A stretch of DNA of 64,000 nt, taken from Cercospora beticola. Its lineage: Eukaryota; Ascomycota; Dothideomycetes; Mycosphaerellales; Mycosphaerellaceae. The position numbers and the translations under genes are program-made. Where the stretch lies: positions 1,240,001-1,304,000 of the forward strand of contig NC_088939.1 of assembly GCF_033473495.1 (NCBI RefSeq), given 5' to 3'. Under the pieces are notes generated by a model. That model saw nothing but the letters and a program-made list of their open reading frames with translations, ran no database searches and was not told the origin of the DNA. This document shows positions 42,791-53,851 of the stretch, in pieces (positions within the stretch are counted from its first letter, which is position 1; the number at the start of each line of letters is the position of its first letter).

Positions 42791-43831
42791 ACGAATTGAA
42801 TGAGGTTTCGATGACTTACATTGAGTGTGGTATATCGCGAGTGTCATGCTTCTATGCTTCTTATATTACTCTCTGGCAACTCACAGAGATATGAATGCCG
42901 GCACAGCTATGGATGCCGGCAGAGTGCGCAAGGGAGATACCATGTGCTCATGCCTGCTTCCGTTAATCTTCCTGACTTCCCTGGCGTCGTGAGAGAGACA
43001 CTGTGGCGAAGAAAGCACGCGAATCGTCAGAGCGAGACGGCAGGGCCTGGCCGCTTGTTATACTTTCGTGGCTTGTCTCTCCAATGTTCTTGCGTTGCGC
43101 GGCAATATGAAGGAATAAGCGGGATGAGGAGGATGTCAGATTTGGAGGAAGCGCCATGCTTGAGTCCGTTGGCCACTACATTTCCGGGTGTGCTATCCGG
43201 CATTGAGATCGAAATACAGTGATGATTACTATGCCCTCGTAGTCGGATTGTGGGCGGTCGCAGCATACTGTATAACCGTACCATGTTCCCGGATGAGCAC
43301 GAGAGTATAACCATTGGTCGAAGCATGCAAAGGAGTAGCCGCTTGTCCTGCCGCTCCGGCGGACGATGACAGTCTCGATTTGATGGGAGGAAATTCGGAG
43401 GTGTTGTCCGGGCCGTCGAAGCTGCGGATGCAGTGGACACTTTTTGGTTTACCGTGATCTGGATCCGGTGGCCTGTGCGCCTCACGTGCGATCCTTTTAG
43501 CGGGGAACGTCATGTCTCTGTTTCGGCAAGACTACATGGTAACTATTGCTTGTCCATCTTTTGCTCGTTTTTGGCCGCCGATGACCCTTCCCGATCCTCT
43601 TAGCCGCCTTCAAGCGTGAGCTTGCTAGCATCGTCAGCCATGTGTTCAAATAGGTAGGTTTGCTCTCTTCATCGATCTCTCCGTTCTACTATTCCATTGT
43701 TCTCTATCTTGGACATACACTCCTCACTCTACCTGAGACCATTCCGACGAGAAGAGGACGATCCCATCACGAGCTCGCGCAATCACGCGACACATCTCTG
43801 ACCTCCATATCCCATCTTCATACTGGCAGCG
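42791..43831. promoter_or_regulatory. Upstream region of the FAD monooxygenase gene
   Basis: Frames here are short and not protein-like. The 180 bases before 43832 are pyrimidine-rich (CTCTTCATCGATCTCTCCG, then CATTGTTCTC), typical of a fungal promoter and leader. Confidence 0.35.
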
Positions 43832-45733
43832 ATGGCTGTGGAGAACTACGACATTGTGATCGTGGGCGCTGGTCCAGTAGGCCTGTTGCTCTCGACATGT
43901 CTAGCACGATGGGGCTACAAGATCAAGCACATTGATATGCGACCCGAGCCCACACTTACTGGGCGCGCCGATGGCATTCAGCCGCGATCTCTCGATCTCC
44001 TCCGAAATATGGGCCTGAAGCGAGCCATCATGGCCAACGAGCCGGCGAAGGTGTACGAAGTCGCCTTCTGGGACCCTCTGGACGAGGGCAAGGGCATCGC
44101 GAGAACAGGCACATGGGCGTCTTGCCCGAAATTCATCGATGCGCGATACCCATTCACGACGTTATTGCACCAGGGCCTGATCGAGAGGGTCTTCATCGAC
44201 GACATTGAAAAGCATGGCACACGGATACAAAGGCCTTGGAAGATTACAGGCTTCAAGAATGATGGGAAAGACTCAACATATCCAGTCGAGGTCAATCTCG
44301 CGCATGTGAACGGAGATGAACAGGAGACTGTTCGCGCAAAATATCTGTTCTCGGGAGAGGGCGCGCGATCATTCATCAGAGAACAGCTTGGGGTCGGCAT
44401 TACGCACAAGGACCCAATCGCATACGTGTGGGGAGTAATGGACGGAGTCGTTCGGACAGACTTCCCCGACATCAAGATGAAGTGCACAATCCATTCTGAT
44501 GCCGGCTCAATTATGGTCATTCCTCGCGAGAACAACATGGTCCGCCTCTACATTCAAATTGCCTCATCAACCGACAAAGACTGGAATCCACGGAAAACAG
44601 CCACAACTGAGGAAGTGCAGGCTTATGCTAAGAAGATCATGAAGCCATATTACATCGAGTGGGATCGTGTAGAGTGGTACTCGGTGTACCCAATCGGACA
44701 GGGCATTGCAGATCGATATACCTTGGACGAGCGCGTGTTCATGGGCGGTGACTGCTGCCATACACACTCGCCTAAAGCTGGTCAAGGCATGAACACTGCA
44801 TTCTTAGACGCGCAGAACTTGGCCTGGAAGATCCATCACGTCGAGTCTGGTTTCGCCGATCGCAGCATTCTGAAGTCGTACGAGTCAGAGCGGAAATACG
44901 TGGCTGAGAATCTGCTGAATTTCGATGCTTCATACGCCAAATTGTTTTCGCAACGAGTGCCCTCAGCAGCAGAGCGCGCCTCTGCTGGCAAGTCGAATGA
45001 CGGAAAAGACGAGAACCCATTCGTGCAGAAGTTCAAGGAGTCTTGCGAGTTCACATCTGGCTATGGCGTTGCCTACCTCGAGAATGTCTTCAACTGGTCA
45101 GAATCTCATGCGGCGCAGTCACCGCTCTTCCTCACGACCAAGAACGGAGGCACGAAACTACGCACAGGACGCATTCTGACCCCCGCGACTGTTACTCGAG
45201 TTGTCGACGCCAATGTCGTGCATCTCGAACAGGAGATCCCTCTGAATGGATCGTACCGACTTTACCTCTTCGGCGGCAAGCCAACTAAGACGAAGAAGGC
45301 GATCGCAGACTTTGCCTCCGGTCTGCGCAAGAAAGGTTCATTCTACGACGTGTACAAGCGAGCCGACATCGGCAAGGTGGATTACCACGAGCGACACAAT
45401 CCACATTCTTGGTTCTACACCTTCAATATCATCTTCAACTCTCACCGACCCGATATTGAGATCCGCGAGCTTCTACCCGAAGTCTTGGCGCGTTACACCG
45501 ATCACGTCTACGCTGACGACATCTGGGATCAAATGGTGCCTGAAGCAAAGGCTTCAGCGCACGCCAAGGTCGGCCTGTCAGAAGAGGAGGGAGGTATTGT
45601 GGTCGTGCGACCTGATGGCTATGTCGGTTGCGTGGTTAAACTCGTCGAGGGATCTGGCACGGTCGACGCGCTGAATTCCTACTTCAATTCGTTCACCACG
45701 AAGACAATAGGGTCAGAGAGGGCACAGCTATGA
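43832..45733 (+). CDS. FAD-dependent aromatic monooxygenase, phenol 2-monooxygenase type (633 aa)
   Basis: Single exon from an ATG at 43832. The dinucleotide-binding motif is GAGPVG (residues 12-17) after NYDIVIV. The second FAD motif is [19 protein letters not shown] (near 303-320), with [11 protein letters not shown] after it. The C-terminal part (about 430-630) is the thioredoxin-like phenol-hydroxylase domain with [23 protein letters not shown] and [11 protein letters not shown]. Family knowledge: these enzymes hydroxylate phenols or hydroxybenzoates in the ortho position with NADPH and O2. The length fits the family. It is near the reductase gene, separated by a small gene and a repeat, and could modify an aromatic pathway intermediate or work in aromatic catabolism. 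Confidence 0.92.
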   Translation: MAVENYDIVIVGAGPVGLLLSTCLARWGYKIKHIDMRPEPTLTGRADGIQPRSLDLLRNMGLKRAIMANEPAKVYEVAFWDPLDEGKGIARTGTWASCPKFIDARYPFTTLLHQGLIERVFIDDIEKHGTRIQRPWKITGFKNDGKDSTYPVEVNLAHVNGDEQETVRAKYLFSGEGARSFIREQLGVGITHKDPIAYVWGVMDGVVRTDFPDIKMKCTIHSDAGSIMVIPRENNMVRLYIQIASSTDKDWNPRKTATTEEVQAYAKKIMKPYYIEWDRVEWYSVYPIGQGIADRYTLDERVFMGGDCCHTHSPKAGQGMNTAFLDAQNLAWKIHHVESGFADRSILKSYESERKYVAENLLNFDASYAKLFSQRVPSAAERASAGKSNDGKDENPFVQKFKESCEFTSGYGVAYLENVFNWSESHAAQSPLFLTTKNGGTKLRTGRILTPATVTRVVDANVVHLEQEIPLNGSYRLYLFGGKPTKTKKAIADFASGLRKKGSFYDVYKRADIGKVDYHERHNPHSWFYTFNIIFNSHRPDIEIRELLPEVLARYTDHVYADDIWDQMVPEAKASAHAKVGLSEEEGGIVVVRPDGYVGCVVKLVEGSGTVDALNSYFNSFTTKTIGSERAQL

Positions 45734-46151
45734 TGAAGCGCTTACGCCAGTTTCCTATTGTCATATTCTGCAGCGTTATCGTACCAGACTTTTGAGCGAA
45801 AATATGACAATTGGACTTGTGACAATTGACTGCATACCATTGTGCGCCCCAAACCTTAATTTCCTATTGTCAAGTTTTCTATTGTGTTTGCAATACATAT
45901 TACTCCACCTTCGAACATACTTCTTCTGACATACTTCTGCACAGTTCAGACTCTTTGGCATACGCTCTCGCACAAGACTCCGATTTTAATCACATCCGAA
46001 GATTGATCGCTGGACGTCGACTTCATCCCTCTCCATCCCAAGCTCTCGAGTACGCTCCATCTCTCAAGACTTCCAAACTATCTCACACGGCTTTCGACCG
46101 CACCCTTTATACCTCTCATCACACCAGACGTATACTCTTCTTCTCGACGCA
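45734..46151. promoter_or_regulatory. Intergenic, promoter of the gene at 46152
   Basis: It has no supported frame. The short sequence TTTCCTATTGTCA occurs twice (near 45750 and, as a close variant, near 45860). The 100 bases before 46152 are pyrimidine-rich. Confidence 0.35.
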
Positions 46152-47324
46152 ATGGCATACGCAAGCAAGCGCAAAGCCGTGGCCCAGCTTACTCCTCCTG
46201 CAAGCAAGAGACAAGCGACGGAGAGTGCCTGCGCTCATTCCAACATGAACAAAAGCAAGAGCATTGAGACCGAAACACCATCGATATTCAGTCGCTTGCA
46301 GCACGAATCAGTCAAAGTGGCAAACGACTATCGCAAAGTCCGTTTCCCTATTCTTGGCAAGTATATCACGAAGGACGCCCCAGCAGCCATGCAACAGTAC
46401 GACACAATGGACCTGATGCCTGCCGACCCTCGTCAGCTACATCACAGCACCTCCGTCTCTGGTCCAGTCGCTCAGGATGGCAAGCGCCCTGCAATCGTCC
46501 GAACGCCGTACAACAGGGACCGGAAGCTCACCTTCTTCGATCTTGCCCCGGAACTTCGAAACGAGATATACAAACTCTCATTGATAAGTGCAGAAGGCAT
46601 CGCTATCATGACCAAAAACCCGAACAACATCGAGCCAGCCCTCCTTTTCTCCAGCAAGAAGATCCGCTCCGAGGCTCTGAACATGTTCTACCACAACAAT
46701 AGCTTCCACTTCGACGATACCGAAACAGCCATTGGCTTTCTCAAAGCCTTACGCCGAATACAACGTAATTCACTCCAATCATTCACGATCATCGATCCAT
46801 TCAAGGCGGCGGTCACACCAGTCGAGGCAGAACTTGAGGACGCCCGCATTAGGAGATATGACACCGAGTATCACTGGAGTCGTGTGAGCTCAGCAAGCAA
46901 AGCCGCCCAGGCAAAACTTCAAGCCACTCTGGACAAGAGCCCCAGAGCTCTGAAGAAGTTTGGCCCCCTCGCGACGCCAGTGCTGCCACCAGGCATGGAG
47001 TATATCCACAACCATTTGTCAAATTTCCCTCACCTGCGACAAAAAGACATCGTTCTCGACAAGCCACGCACGCTGAAAGCCACGAAACATGCCCTTCGGC
47101 TGCTGGATATTTCGCTTGGGAGAAAGGAGATGAACAATGTTGTCAAGGTAGAAATGCTGGTTCACGTGCCAGTTGATGAGAACCGGCCAGCTAATGGTAT
47201 TGGTGAGGCGAAGGAGGAGTGGAGAGCGGTCACGATGAAAGAGGTGGAGGAGTATAAGGTGGTGGAGGTCAGGAGACGGAAGTATGTTATGCCGATGACA
47301 GAGATGGAGAAGAGCAGGAGATAG
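46152..47324 (+). CDS. F-box/2EXR-like protein (390 aa)
   Basis: Single exon from an ATG at 46152. After a basic, disordered N terminus (SKRKAVAQLTPPASKR) there is an F-box/2EXR-type start, LTFFDLAPELRNEIYKLSLI (near residue 128). It is followed by ALLFSSKKIRSEALNMFYHNNSFHFDD, where these fungal proteins place the usual RxIxxEAxxxFY-NxF pattern. The C-terminal half is charged and ends in MTEMEKSRR. Family knowledge: Dothideomycetes carry many such proteins and most have no known role; some may be substrate adaptors of SCF ubiquitin ligases. No membrane or secretion signal is present. Confidence 0.8.
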   Translation: MAYASKRKAVAQLTPPASKRQATESACAHSNMNKSKSIETETPSIFSRLQHESVKVANDYRKVRFPILGKYITKDAPAAMQQYDTMDLMPADPRQLHHSTSVSGPVAQDGKRPAIVRTPYNRDRKLTFFDLAPELRNEIYKLSLISAEGIAIMTKNPNNIEPALLFSSKKIRSEALNMFYHNNSFHFDDTETAIGFLKALRRIQRNSLQSFTIIDPFKAAVTPVEAELEDARIRRYDTEYHWSRVSSASKAAQAKLQATLDKSPRALKKFGPLATPVLPPGMEYIHNHLSNFPHLRQKDIVLDKPRTLKATKHALRLLDISLGRKEMNNVVKVEMLVHVPVDENRPANGIGEAKEEWRAVTMKEVEEYKVVEVRRRKYVMPMTEMEKSRR

Positions 47325-48975
47325 AAGAGGGTTTAGATAGGTCACGAATGGTGCTGCTTTTGCGGTTTCGAATCTCGTGCATTTCGTCTGAGCTAATGAT
47401 TTTCTAAATGTCACCTGCTTCGTATTGCCTCGTTATGTTGGAGACAAGATGGACGATGCTGTTTCTCCGTCCGTTTTATTTAGTTTGAGCCAATAATTGT
47501 TCAAATGTCTCCCGTTCATTACGATTCGTTGAAGCTGGGACAAGATGGACAACATCGTCCCTCCAACCATGTGACCCACAGAGAGCCACCTAGTGTCCAG
47601 TCGGTGCCCAACATAATAAGCTCTGGCCTTCAGAGGGAAGACCTAAACATGCTCGTCTCTCCGGTTACGTGATTGAAGCTGAGGCATTGATTATCCAGAA
47701 AGTCTGAACGCTGGCAGAAACCAGGCCTCGGAGACGTGGCTCTCGCTCCTCGCCTCTCCTCAAATCAGACGGCTGCAGAGCCAACTAAGATTCGAATGGC
47801 AGTCCGGGTGGCATACATGAACTCTGATCACCGACGGCAGCTGAAGGAAAAGGAGGTCAAGAGCATCGCGGTGCACTGGCCGACTATGCTTTGAATATGC
47901 TTCTTTGTGAATCCTTGGAGAAGGCTTTGTCATAATTACACACGAGTGACATCGACCTGTAATGGTGCAATGTGAATACTTCATGCACACTGTCTCCCAG
48001 CAAAGCCGATGTGTAGAGCACATAAAGTAACCCAAGCATGTGGTGTTGGAGAACGAGGTAATGAGGAGCGAAAGCCGGCTTGAAGTTGAAACAATTCACT
48101 TCTCGGTATGTATGCTCTGGTAAATTAGCTCAACTCATCTTGCTTCTGAGTGAAACCAACGCAACTGAGCGGCCAGTGAATGAAAAGTCAAGCTCATAAA
48201 CTCCGACCAGCTCTCGAGACACGAGTCCTAACCCAGTGAAGTCTGTCAATGCGTCGTTGACTTGTAGATGTTGATTTCATAGGATCAGATGCCCAAGGTC
48301 AATAGGAGTGATGGCGTGATCGACTTCATTGATCCAAGTGATTGCCAGGCATACAAGGGTGCCCGAGTTTGTCTGGCACTGATTTAGTATCTCATTTTCA
48401 CTCGAGATTCTTTCCCTTCCATGTGAATGGGATGTAACTCGGCCAACTCATCATGAAATAGCAAGTGAATGACATGCAAGCTTTTTATAGAGGCAGTCCA
48501 TTGTGATTTCGAACGACGTGGCTGTCCACCTCATCACTGCCTATGCAACCGACTGGCCTTGCTTTTCGTGCTCACCTGAGAAATGCCAACGAAGACAAGG
48601 GAGATGGAACAGCAAAATGCTGAACAACCAGCATGGTAGTGTTGTGAATGAGACAACAGTGAAGCTTTGGTCGGATGCGAAAGGATAGTGCAAGCACTGC
48701 TTCCACATCGCCGTTCTGTCCCGCTGGAGGCCATGTGAATAGCTGCTCTCACTTTTGGTTTGCTCCCAATCCCAGGGCCAATATTGATGAAAGAGACCGC
48801 GTCCATGCACTCGATGAGGAGGTATTGCTCAACTTTGCTGTTGGACTGACAGGGTCCCCTCGCGTTCACTCTCGGCTCGTTCGATTTTCTGGAAGGCATC
48901 AAAGGTTTTGAAGTCGTCCGGAGCGACTGAGATTTCTGCCAGAGAGATTGCTGCGTGCAGGAGTTCAGATCATGG
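47325..48975. other. Intergenic region of 1.65 kb, no supported gene
   Basis: It lies between two convergent genes (plus gene ending 47324, minus gene ending 48976). Short repeated phrases such as ACAAGATGGACxAxxxCGT occur near 47445 and 47540. No frame is protein-like and no RNA gene was recognised. Confidence 0.4.
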
Positions 48976-50154
48976 TCATCCTGTGACTTCGACAGAAACA
49001 TCGATCACGCAGTGCATGACCCCAGGAGCATAGCTTTTGAGCTTGTTGATATGTTCGATCTCGACCTTCAGCTTCTGCTCGTCTCCAACATGCTCCAGGT
49101 GAGGGTTACTGGATCCCAGCAGAATGCGCTCGAATTCCTTCCTCGTCTCCTCACTCTTCTCCACGATCTCGTCTACCAGGAAATTCTCATGAATGTGCAA
49201 CCATCCCTTCGGCTTCAACGAGACGAAAGCAGCAGCAAGCTCCAAAGCCTTTCTCGAGCTCGGCAGCATCCCGAGATTGACGTGTCGAATGTTCAATCTG
49301 CTGTACCTTGAGGTTTCTCTCAGCCGTTCCGGCGCCATCTCATTCGTTTCGTTGAAAACCAGGATTTGCGCATCGCTCTTTACCATCATTTCCATCGCGG
49401 CCTCATCTCCATCCTCAGCACCCTCAATCCTCCCACAAACCTCCACACCCCATTTATTCCTCCTCGCCCCCCTCACCAACCCCTCCACACTCCAAGCATT
49501 CAAATCCCAACAAAACACCGTCCTCGCCCCAGCCCTCACATACGAGAAGGTAAAATACCCAATCCCAGCATACAAATCCACAACGTCAAACCCCATCTTC
49601 CAACCCTCATCTCCCTCATCTCGCGCTTGCGCAGCTTCTTCTGCCGCTTGTACCACAGAAGGCAACGTCAGCAACCTCGCCTTCTCCGAAATGTTCCCTC
49701 GCGAAAACATCGTCCATCTCGGCGCCCACGTCTGATAGATCCCATTCTGCTTCGCAGTCACCCAGAACGCTTTTGCGAAATCTTCTTCTGTTGGGGGAGA
49801 TGAAGCAGTCTCTGGGCCGAAGTCTCCGTAGATTGGCGTGAAATTTATCGGAGCGCGGAGGATATTTTCCGACTTGGTGGAATCCTCATTTTGAGGTGGG
49901 ATGGGCTTGTTTGAGGCGACGTGTGTGATTTTACATTCTTTGCAGATACGTTGCCAGAGATCTTCGAGGGTTTCCGAGGCGAGAGGTTGAAGTGGTTGCC
50001 ATTCGGGGCCGGAGAGGGCGTTGTGGGGGAAGATGAGTAGGTCGCCGTAGATTGTGTGTGATCTTGAGAGCTTTTTCCATAGTTGGGTGCTTGCGTCCGA
50101 GGTGAAATTGTGGTTGTCGCGCCATGCCTGGAAGGCGCGGTCTAGGCCGGACAT
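48976..50154 (-). CDS. TRM12: tRNA wybutosine-synthesising protein 2 (TYW2/TRM12), 392 aa
   Basis: Single exon from the ATG at 50154 (MSGLDRAFQAW); the frame is open upstream but without an ATG. The N-terminal region has YGDLLIFPHNALSGPEW and a characteristic APRWTMFSRGNISEKARL segment. The SAM-binding motif is DVVDLYAGIGYFTFSYVRAGA, followed by VFCWDLNAWSVEGLVRGARRN and NLGMLPSSRKALELAAAF. Family knowledge: the enzyme transfers the aminocarboxypropyl group of SAM to the tricyclic base at position 37 of tRNA-Phe, the second step after Trm5 and Tyw1. It acts in the cytoplasm. The length is a little under that of yeast Trm12. Confidence 0.88.
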   Translation of the reverse strand: MSGLDRAFQAWRDNHNFTSDASTQLWKKLSRSHTIYGDLLIFPHNALSGPEWQPLQPLASETLEDLWQRICKECKITHVASNKPIPPQNEDSTKSENILRAPINFTPIYGDFGPETASSPPTEEDFAKAFWVTAKQNGIYQTWAPRWTMFSRGNISEKARLLTLPSVVQAAEEAAQARDEGDEGWKMGFDVVDLYAGIGYFTFSYVRAGARTVFCWDLNAWSVEGLVRGARRNKWGVEVCGRIEGAEDGDEAAMEMMVKSDAQILVFNETNEMAPERLRETSRYSRLNIRHVNLGMLPSSRKALELAAAFVSLKPKGWLHIHENFLVDEIVEKSEETRKEFERILLGSSNPHLEHVGDEQKLKVEIEHINKLKSYAPGVMHCVIDVSVEVTG

Positions 50155-50481
50155 TGGTGTCTGGGATGTAAAGTTCGTCGTGGTGGTGGCAGTTTCCCAC
50201 AGAAAGAGCTTGATTAGACACGGTGGGTTTGAGGGAATCACGGCCACATTTTGCACAGTTCAATGTGGATACACTTGCCTCAGTTCACAGTGCTACGAAG
50301 GTATAATAAAATAGAAACGAATTTCAAATCTTTTGTATTCTCCAATAGAAGCTATAAGCTATCTCGCTGTTGATGTAAAAGCAATGTACATGTCGATCCT
50401 TCCATTCTATTGCACTTTCCCATTATTCCAAACTTTCGCATGCAGCGCTCGTTTCCACCATATAATCCTTGGTCTTCGCCT
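50155..50481. promoter_or_regulatory. Intergenic, promoter of TYW2 and 3' flank of the next gene
   Basis: Both neighbours are on the minus strand. This 327-bp gap is A/T-rich near 50290-50400 and has no supported frame. Confidence 0.35.
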
Positions 50482-51393
50482 TTACTTCGGACACTCCTTG
50501 ATACCAGTGCGTTCGCGAGACAATTCCCACTTCCACTGCCTGTAGTCGAACATGTTCCAGACGCTCAACTCCGACAAAGAACAATAGCTTCCTGGTGCGC
50601 GGCAATCAGGGACATAGATTGCATCAAGGGACAGCGGCAAGAGTTCTCCACCAGTGCAACGTAGGAGCTTCTCGACCCGCTCGCGAACGCTTCTTTGGAT
50701 TAAGGATTTGAGGTGCATGTAGCCGAAGTGCCTCATGCCTTGACAGCTCCAGTCGGCGTAATTCAGTTCAAAGCGGCGGATCTTTGCGATGTTGTCTCTT
50801 GGTATCTTGCTGAGGAAAGTGATGGCTTCTTCTTCGGTGTTTGCATACCAGGTGTTCCCGCCATAGAGCATTGCTGTTGCTTCTTTGTAGATCTCTCGGT
50901 TTGCGGCGATGATGTTGACTGCTAATGGGAGATTTCGCGGAAGCGCCTTGCCTTGTTCTCCAGAGACGGAAATGACTTGGTCGTCCAGTAAAAGAGCTTG
51001 CTTGTAGATGTTGTTGCGTAGCTCAGCGGACAGATCGCGGAACGAGGTTGGGTTGTTTGTTCCAGACATGTTGTCTTGTGGTGTGATAGCTTGAAATGTT
51101 GATGAGTCTCGCCGATGGCTTGTCTTTCGAAATGTTGCTATGCGGTCGATGGCCTGCTCGTCGTTGTCTTCTGATATGATAGTCGGACTTGTTGGTGCGC
51201 GTGGTTGATGGCTTGTCTTTCGAAGTGTTGAAATGTGGTCGATGGTCTGTTTGTTGTGGTCTTTTGATGTGTTGGTCTTCCGATATGATGGTCCGAAGTC
51301 TGTGTGAGAGGATGTAGTAGAAGGCCTGCTTTTCGAGGAGGGCGAGTGGTATATATGCATGCAAAGAACCAGAGTGAAAGTGGCCTCAACCAT
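50482..51393 (-). CDS. F-box/2EXR-like protein with a repeat-bearing N terminus (303 aa)
   Basis: The first ATG of the open frame is at 51393. A later ATG at 51069 (MSGTNNPTSFRDL) would give only the 195-aa core. The core has FRDLSAELRNNIYKQALLLD, the start of the F-box/2EXR-type fold, then IIAANREIYKEATAMLYGGNTWY, and a C-terminal region with YVPDCRAPGSYCSLSEL and ELSRERTGIKECPK. The region before it contains a 31-residue unit present twice, with the pattern IDxIxTxRKTSH; it keeps frame. Which start is used decides whether the repeat is translated. Function is unknown, as for most of this family. Confidence 0.65.
   Translation of the reverse strand: MVEATFTLVLCMHIYHSPSSKSRPSTTSSHTDFGPSYRKTNTSKDHNKQTIDHISTLRKTSHQPRAPTSPTIISEDNDEQAIDRIATFRKTSHRRDSSTFQAITPQDNMSGTNNPTSFRDLSAELRNNIYKQALLLDDQVISVSGEQGKALPRNLPLAVNIIAANREIYKEATAMLYGGNTWYANTEEEAITFLSKIPRDNIAKIRRFELNYADWSCQGMRHFGYMHLKSLIQRSVRERVEKLLRCTGGELLPLSLDAIYVPDCRAPGSYCSLSELSVWNMFDYRQWKWELSRERTGIKECPK
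51114..51293. repeat. Tandem repeat, 93-bp unit, two copies
   Basis: Copies start GATGGCTTGTCTTTCGAA at 51114 and 51207. Each ends with a CGATATGAT-like or TGATATGAT-like stretch. The 93-bp period equals 31 codons and keeps the frame of the minus-strand gene that covers it. Confidence 0.65.
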
Positions 51394-51594
51394 GTCCTCA
51401 AAAAGGTTGCGATCCACGAAACTTGCCCTCCTGACCTTGGGTCGTCGACGATTCGTTGACCTGTCCTGTTACTACCGAGCAAATGGTGGTTCACGTGAAC
51501 TATAATCCTGACATATAGTCGAGCATGAGGCCACTTTCCGGACTCTCCGCTGTTCAGACCGTTCCCAAAGCAGGAGCACTACGTGGAGGCTCTT

Positions 51595-52525
51595 CTACTG
51601 CAAATACTCTCCAACAGCCTTGACCGCGTTCTGAAAATTCTTTCCCTCGATCAGAATCAAATGCCCTTGAGGTTTGATTCCTGCCTCAGTGAAAGCTCGC
51701 TTCGCATCACTGGCACCTTCATCTGCTTCTTTCTCGTACTCGAAATTCGAGAAGCCCAGGGCGTGTTTTTGCCACACTTCATCTTCAGCGTGAAAGTAGA
51801 ACGTCTCAGAGTTCGCGCTTCCCGACTTCTTTCCCTTTTTGCTCGGCCGCTCCTCCTCTGCATCAAGCTTTGAGTGCACTTCGGCATAAGTCTTGCTGAA
51901 GATGAGATAGTGCGTGAAGTCGTATGGTTCCTTGTCCTTGACAGCAAGCTCAACTTCCTCTAAGAGCAGGCTGTACATTGGAGGAATGACCTGGTGTGGG
52001 ATGTTGATGAAGCGTTCGTTCAGAACCAGTGCGACTTGTGCTTTTGAGTCAGGCGCAAGTAGCTGTTCGAGTTGCTGAAGACCAGGATTCCCAGAAGCTT
52101 TGGCACGAGACAGGATGTATTTTGTCAAGTTGAGAATGACGGGCTTCATCCTGTGGTGGTTGAGGTTTAGGGCCGTGAGAAGCGCATAGGGATCGCTCTC
52201 TTTGCCGTCGCATTTTACTGTTGAGCCCATACCGGGCTGTGAAAGGATCAGATCGGCCAGCTCTGAAAGGTCAAATAACTGATTGTCGGCATCGAAAAGT
52301 TGTCGGAGCAAGTTCTTCAAGCCGTGGAAATCCACTTCTGGATCGGGGTCCATGAACTCGAAATCTACGTCGAGCATACTTGTGTCCTGGGCGGAAGTCA
52401 GTGTCTCGGCCCCTATCAATCAGAATACTGCTGCATACATCGTCACTGCCACTGTCCTCGCCGTCGACGTCCATCTTGTCTTTCGACGGCAGCTTGTCGT
52501 CGCCATTCGCCTTTCTTTTACCCAT
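51595..52525 (-). CDS. BCP1: BCP1/BCCIP family protein (292 aa, 2 exons)
   Basis: Exons are 52525-52439 and 52386-51595 (minus), with a 52-nt intron. Splicing joins the Lys/Asp-rich start MGKRKANGDDKLPSKDKMDVDG and the SGSDD stretch to DTSMLDVDFEFMDP. The family core is clear: FHGLKNLLRQLFD, LADLILSQPGMGSTVKCDG, DPYALLTALNLNHH, NERFINIPHQVIPPMYSLLL, THYLIFSKTY, then FYFHAEDEVWQKHALG. Length is close to yeast Bcp1 (283 aa). Family knowledge: Bcp1 is a nuclear protein that chaperones ribosomal protein Rpl23 and helps export of Mss4. Human BCCIP binds BRCA2 and p21. Confidence 0.92.
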
Positions 52526-53053
52526 GTTGGTCTCTGTTGTTTCGCAGCGCGTAAGTATACAGCCAGTGAGCTTGATTGCGACAATTGCTCGCTTTGATTT
52601 CGACAGGAGGAATTGGACGAACGACGAACTTTACGTTGGAACTAAAATCGGTCCAACTTTTTTGAACCGCCGAGGCCGATCACGTGCCTTAGGCATTAAA
52701 ATAGAGGGAATTGCATCAAGCAGCAGTCCATGGACCAGCAAGGCTTAATAGTGCAAAGATTCGATGTATGACAGGCAATCTAGCGTGGGCAATTACACGG
52801 GTCACGCCACTGGTAGGCTCCACTGAAGCAGGCTCATTGCACGCAGCTATACTTTTTGACAAGTGCACTATATCACGAACGTCCTTGTGCAAGTGACCTC
52901 TTTTACAGACCTGATCTCACCGACGCTAAAAACAAGATGATGTATCTTAACTGTACATGGCCTCACCTGTCTGGCTCAGCGTATACCACCTCATACCTCC
53001 ACTTCTATGTCCTCTGCTCGCATCCCCTCTCCATCGCAATTCTTATGCTCCTT
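52526..53053. other. Intergenic, promoter of BCP1 and 3' flank of the Rieske gene
   Basis: Both neighbours are on the minus strand. No supported frame or RNA gene is visible in these 528 bp. Confidence 0.35.
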
Positions 53054-53851
53054 TTAACCAATGACCAGCGCGTTGTCCTCTGGGAAGTCATATTCTGGCA
53101 CCTCCAAGTTCAATGGGGCTGGGCCCTTTCTTACACGACCAGAGATATCGTAGTGAGAACCGTGGCAAGGGCAGAACCATCCACCATAGTCACCAGCCTC
53201 TCCAATAGGCACACAACCCAAGTGTGTGCAGACACCCAGCATAATGAGCCACTCGGGCTTCTTGACACGATCACCGTCGGACTGTGGGTCACGGAGGGTC
53301 TTCCAGTCAAAGTCCTCGGCTTCCTTGATCTCATCCGCAGTACGGTGGCGGATGAAGACCGGCTTTCCACGCCATTTGATGATCACGTTCTTGCCCTCTG
53401 GAATGGTTGCAAGGTCGACTTCAACCTTGGCCATGGCCAGCACATCGGCGGAAGCGGACATGTTGACAAGGAAGTCTTTGCATGTGTCAGCCATTGATTC
53501 TCTATCTCACAGTAAAGATTGCTGCGCTCAGCTCTACTCACCCTGCACGGTATTCTTCGCACCAAGCGCTGAAACACCACCCATCGCGCCGACCATGAAG
53601 TACTGGAACAGCTTGTTGCCAGTCTCGCCCGAGTTATTCCTGTAGCTCTTGAAGGAGGGGATGATGGTAGTGTCTGGCTTGTTGCTAGCGCCACGGTGGA
53701 AAGGCGACTTGAACTCGGCGTGTGATGTTGAGGCATCGGTAGAGCTGGCTTCGCGTTTCTGGATGGCGGTTGAGGTGGTGCGCAGAGCAGGCACAGCCTG
53801 ACGAGTGGCGCCGCGCACCAGCGAGGTGGCGGCTCGAGAGGAGATCGACAT
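53054..53851 (-). CDS. RIP1: Rieske iron-sulfur subunit of the cytochrome bc1 complex (243 aa, 2 exons)
   Basis: Exons are 53851-53542 and 53475-53054 (minus), with a 66-nt intron; the total is 732 nt. The first about 45 residues are Arg/Ser/Ala-rich with no acid until late, a mitochondrial presequence. The single membrane helix is near residues 82-103 ([17 protein letters not shown]). The cluster-binding residues are Cys186 and His188 in CTHLGC and Cys205 and His208 in CPCHGS, with Cys191 and Cys207 for the disulfide. The C terminus ([13 protein letters not shown]) is typical. It transfers electrons from ubiquinol to cytochrome c1 in the inner membrane. It is divergent from the macrodomain gene. 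Confidence 0.95.
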
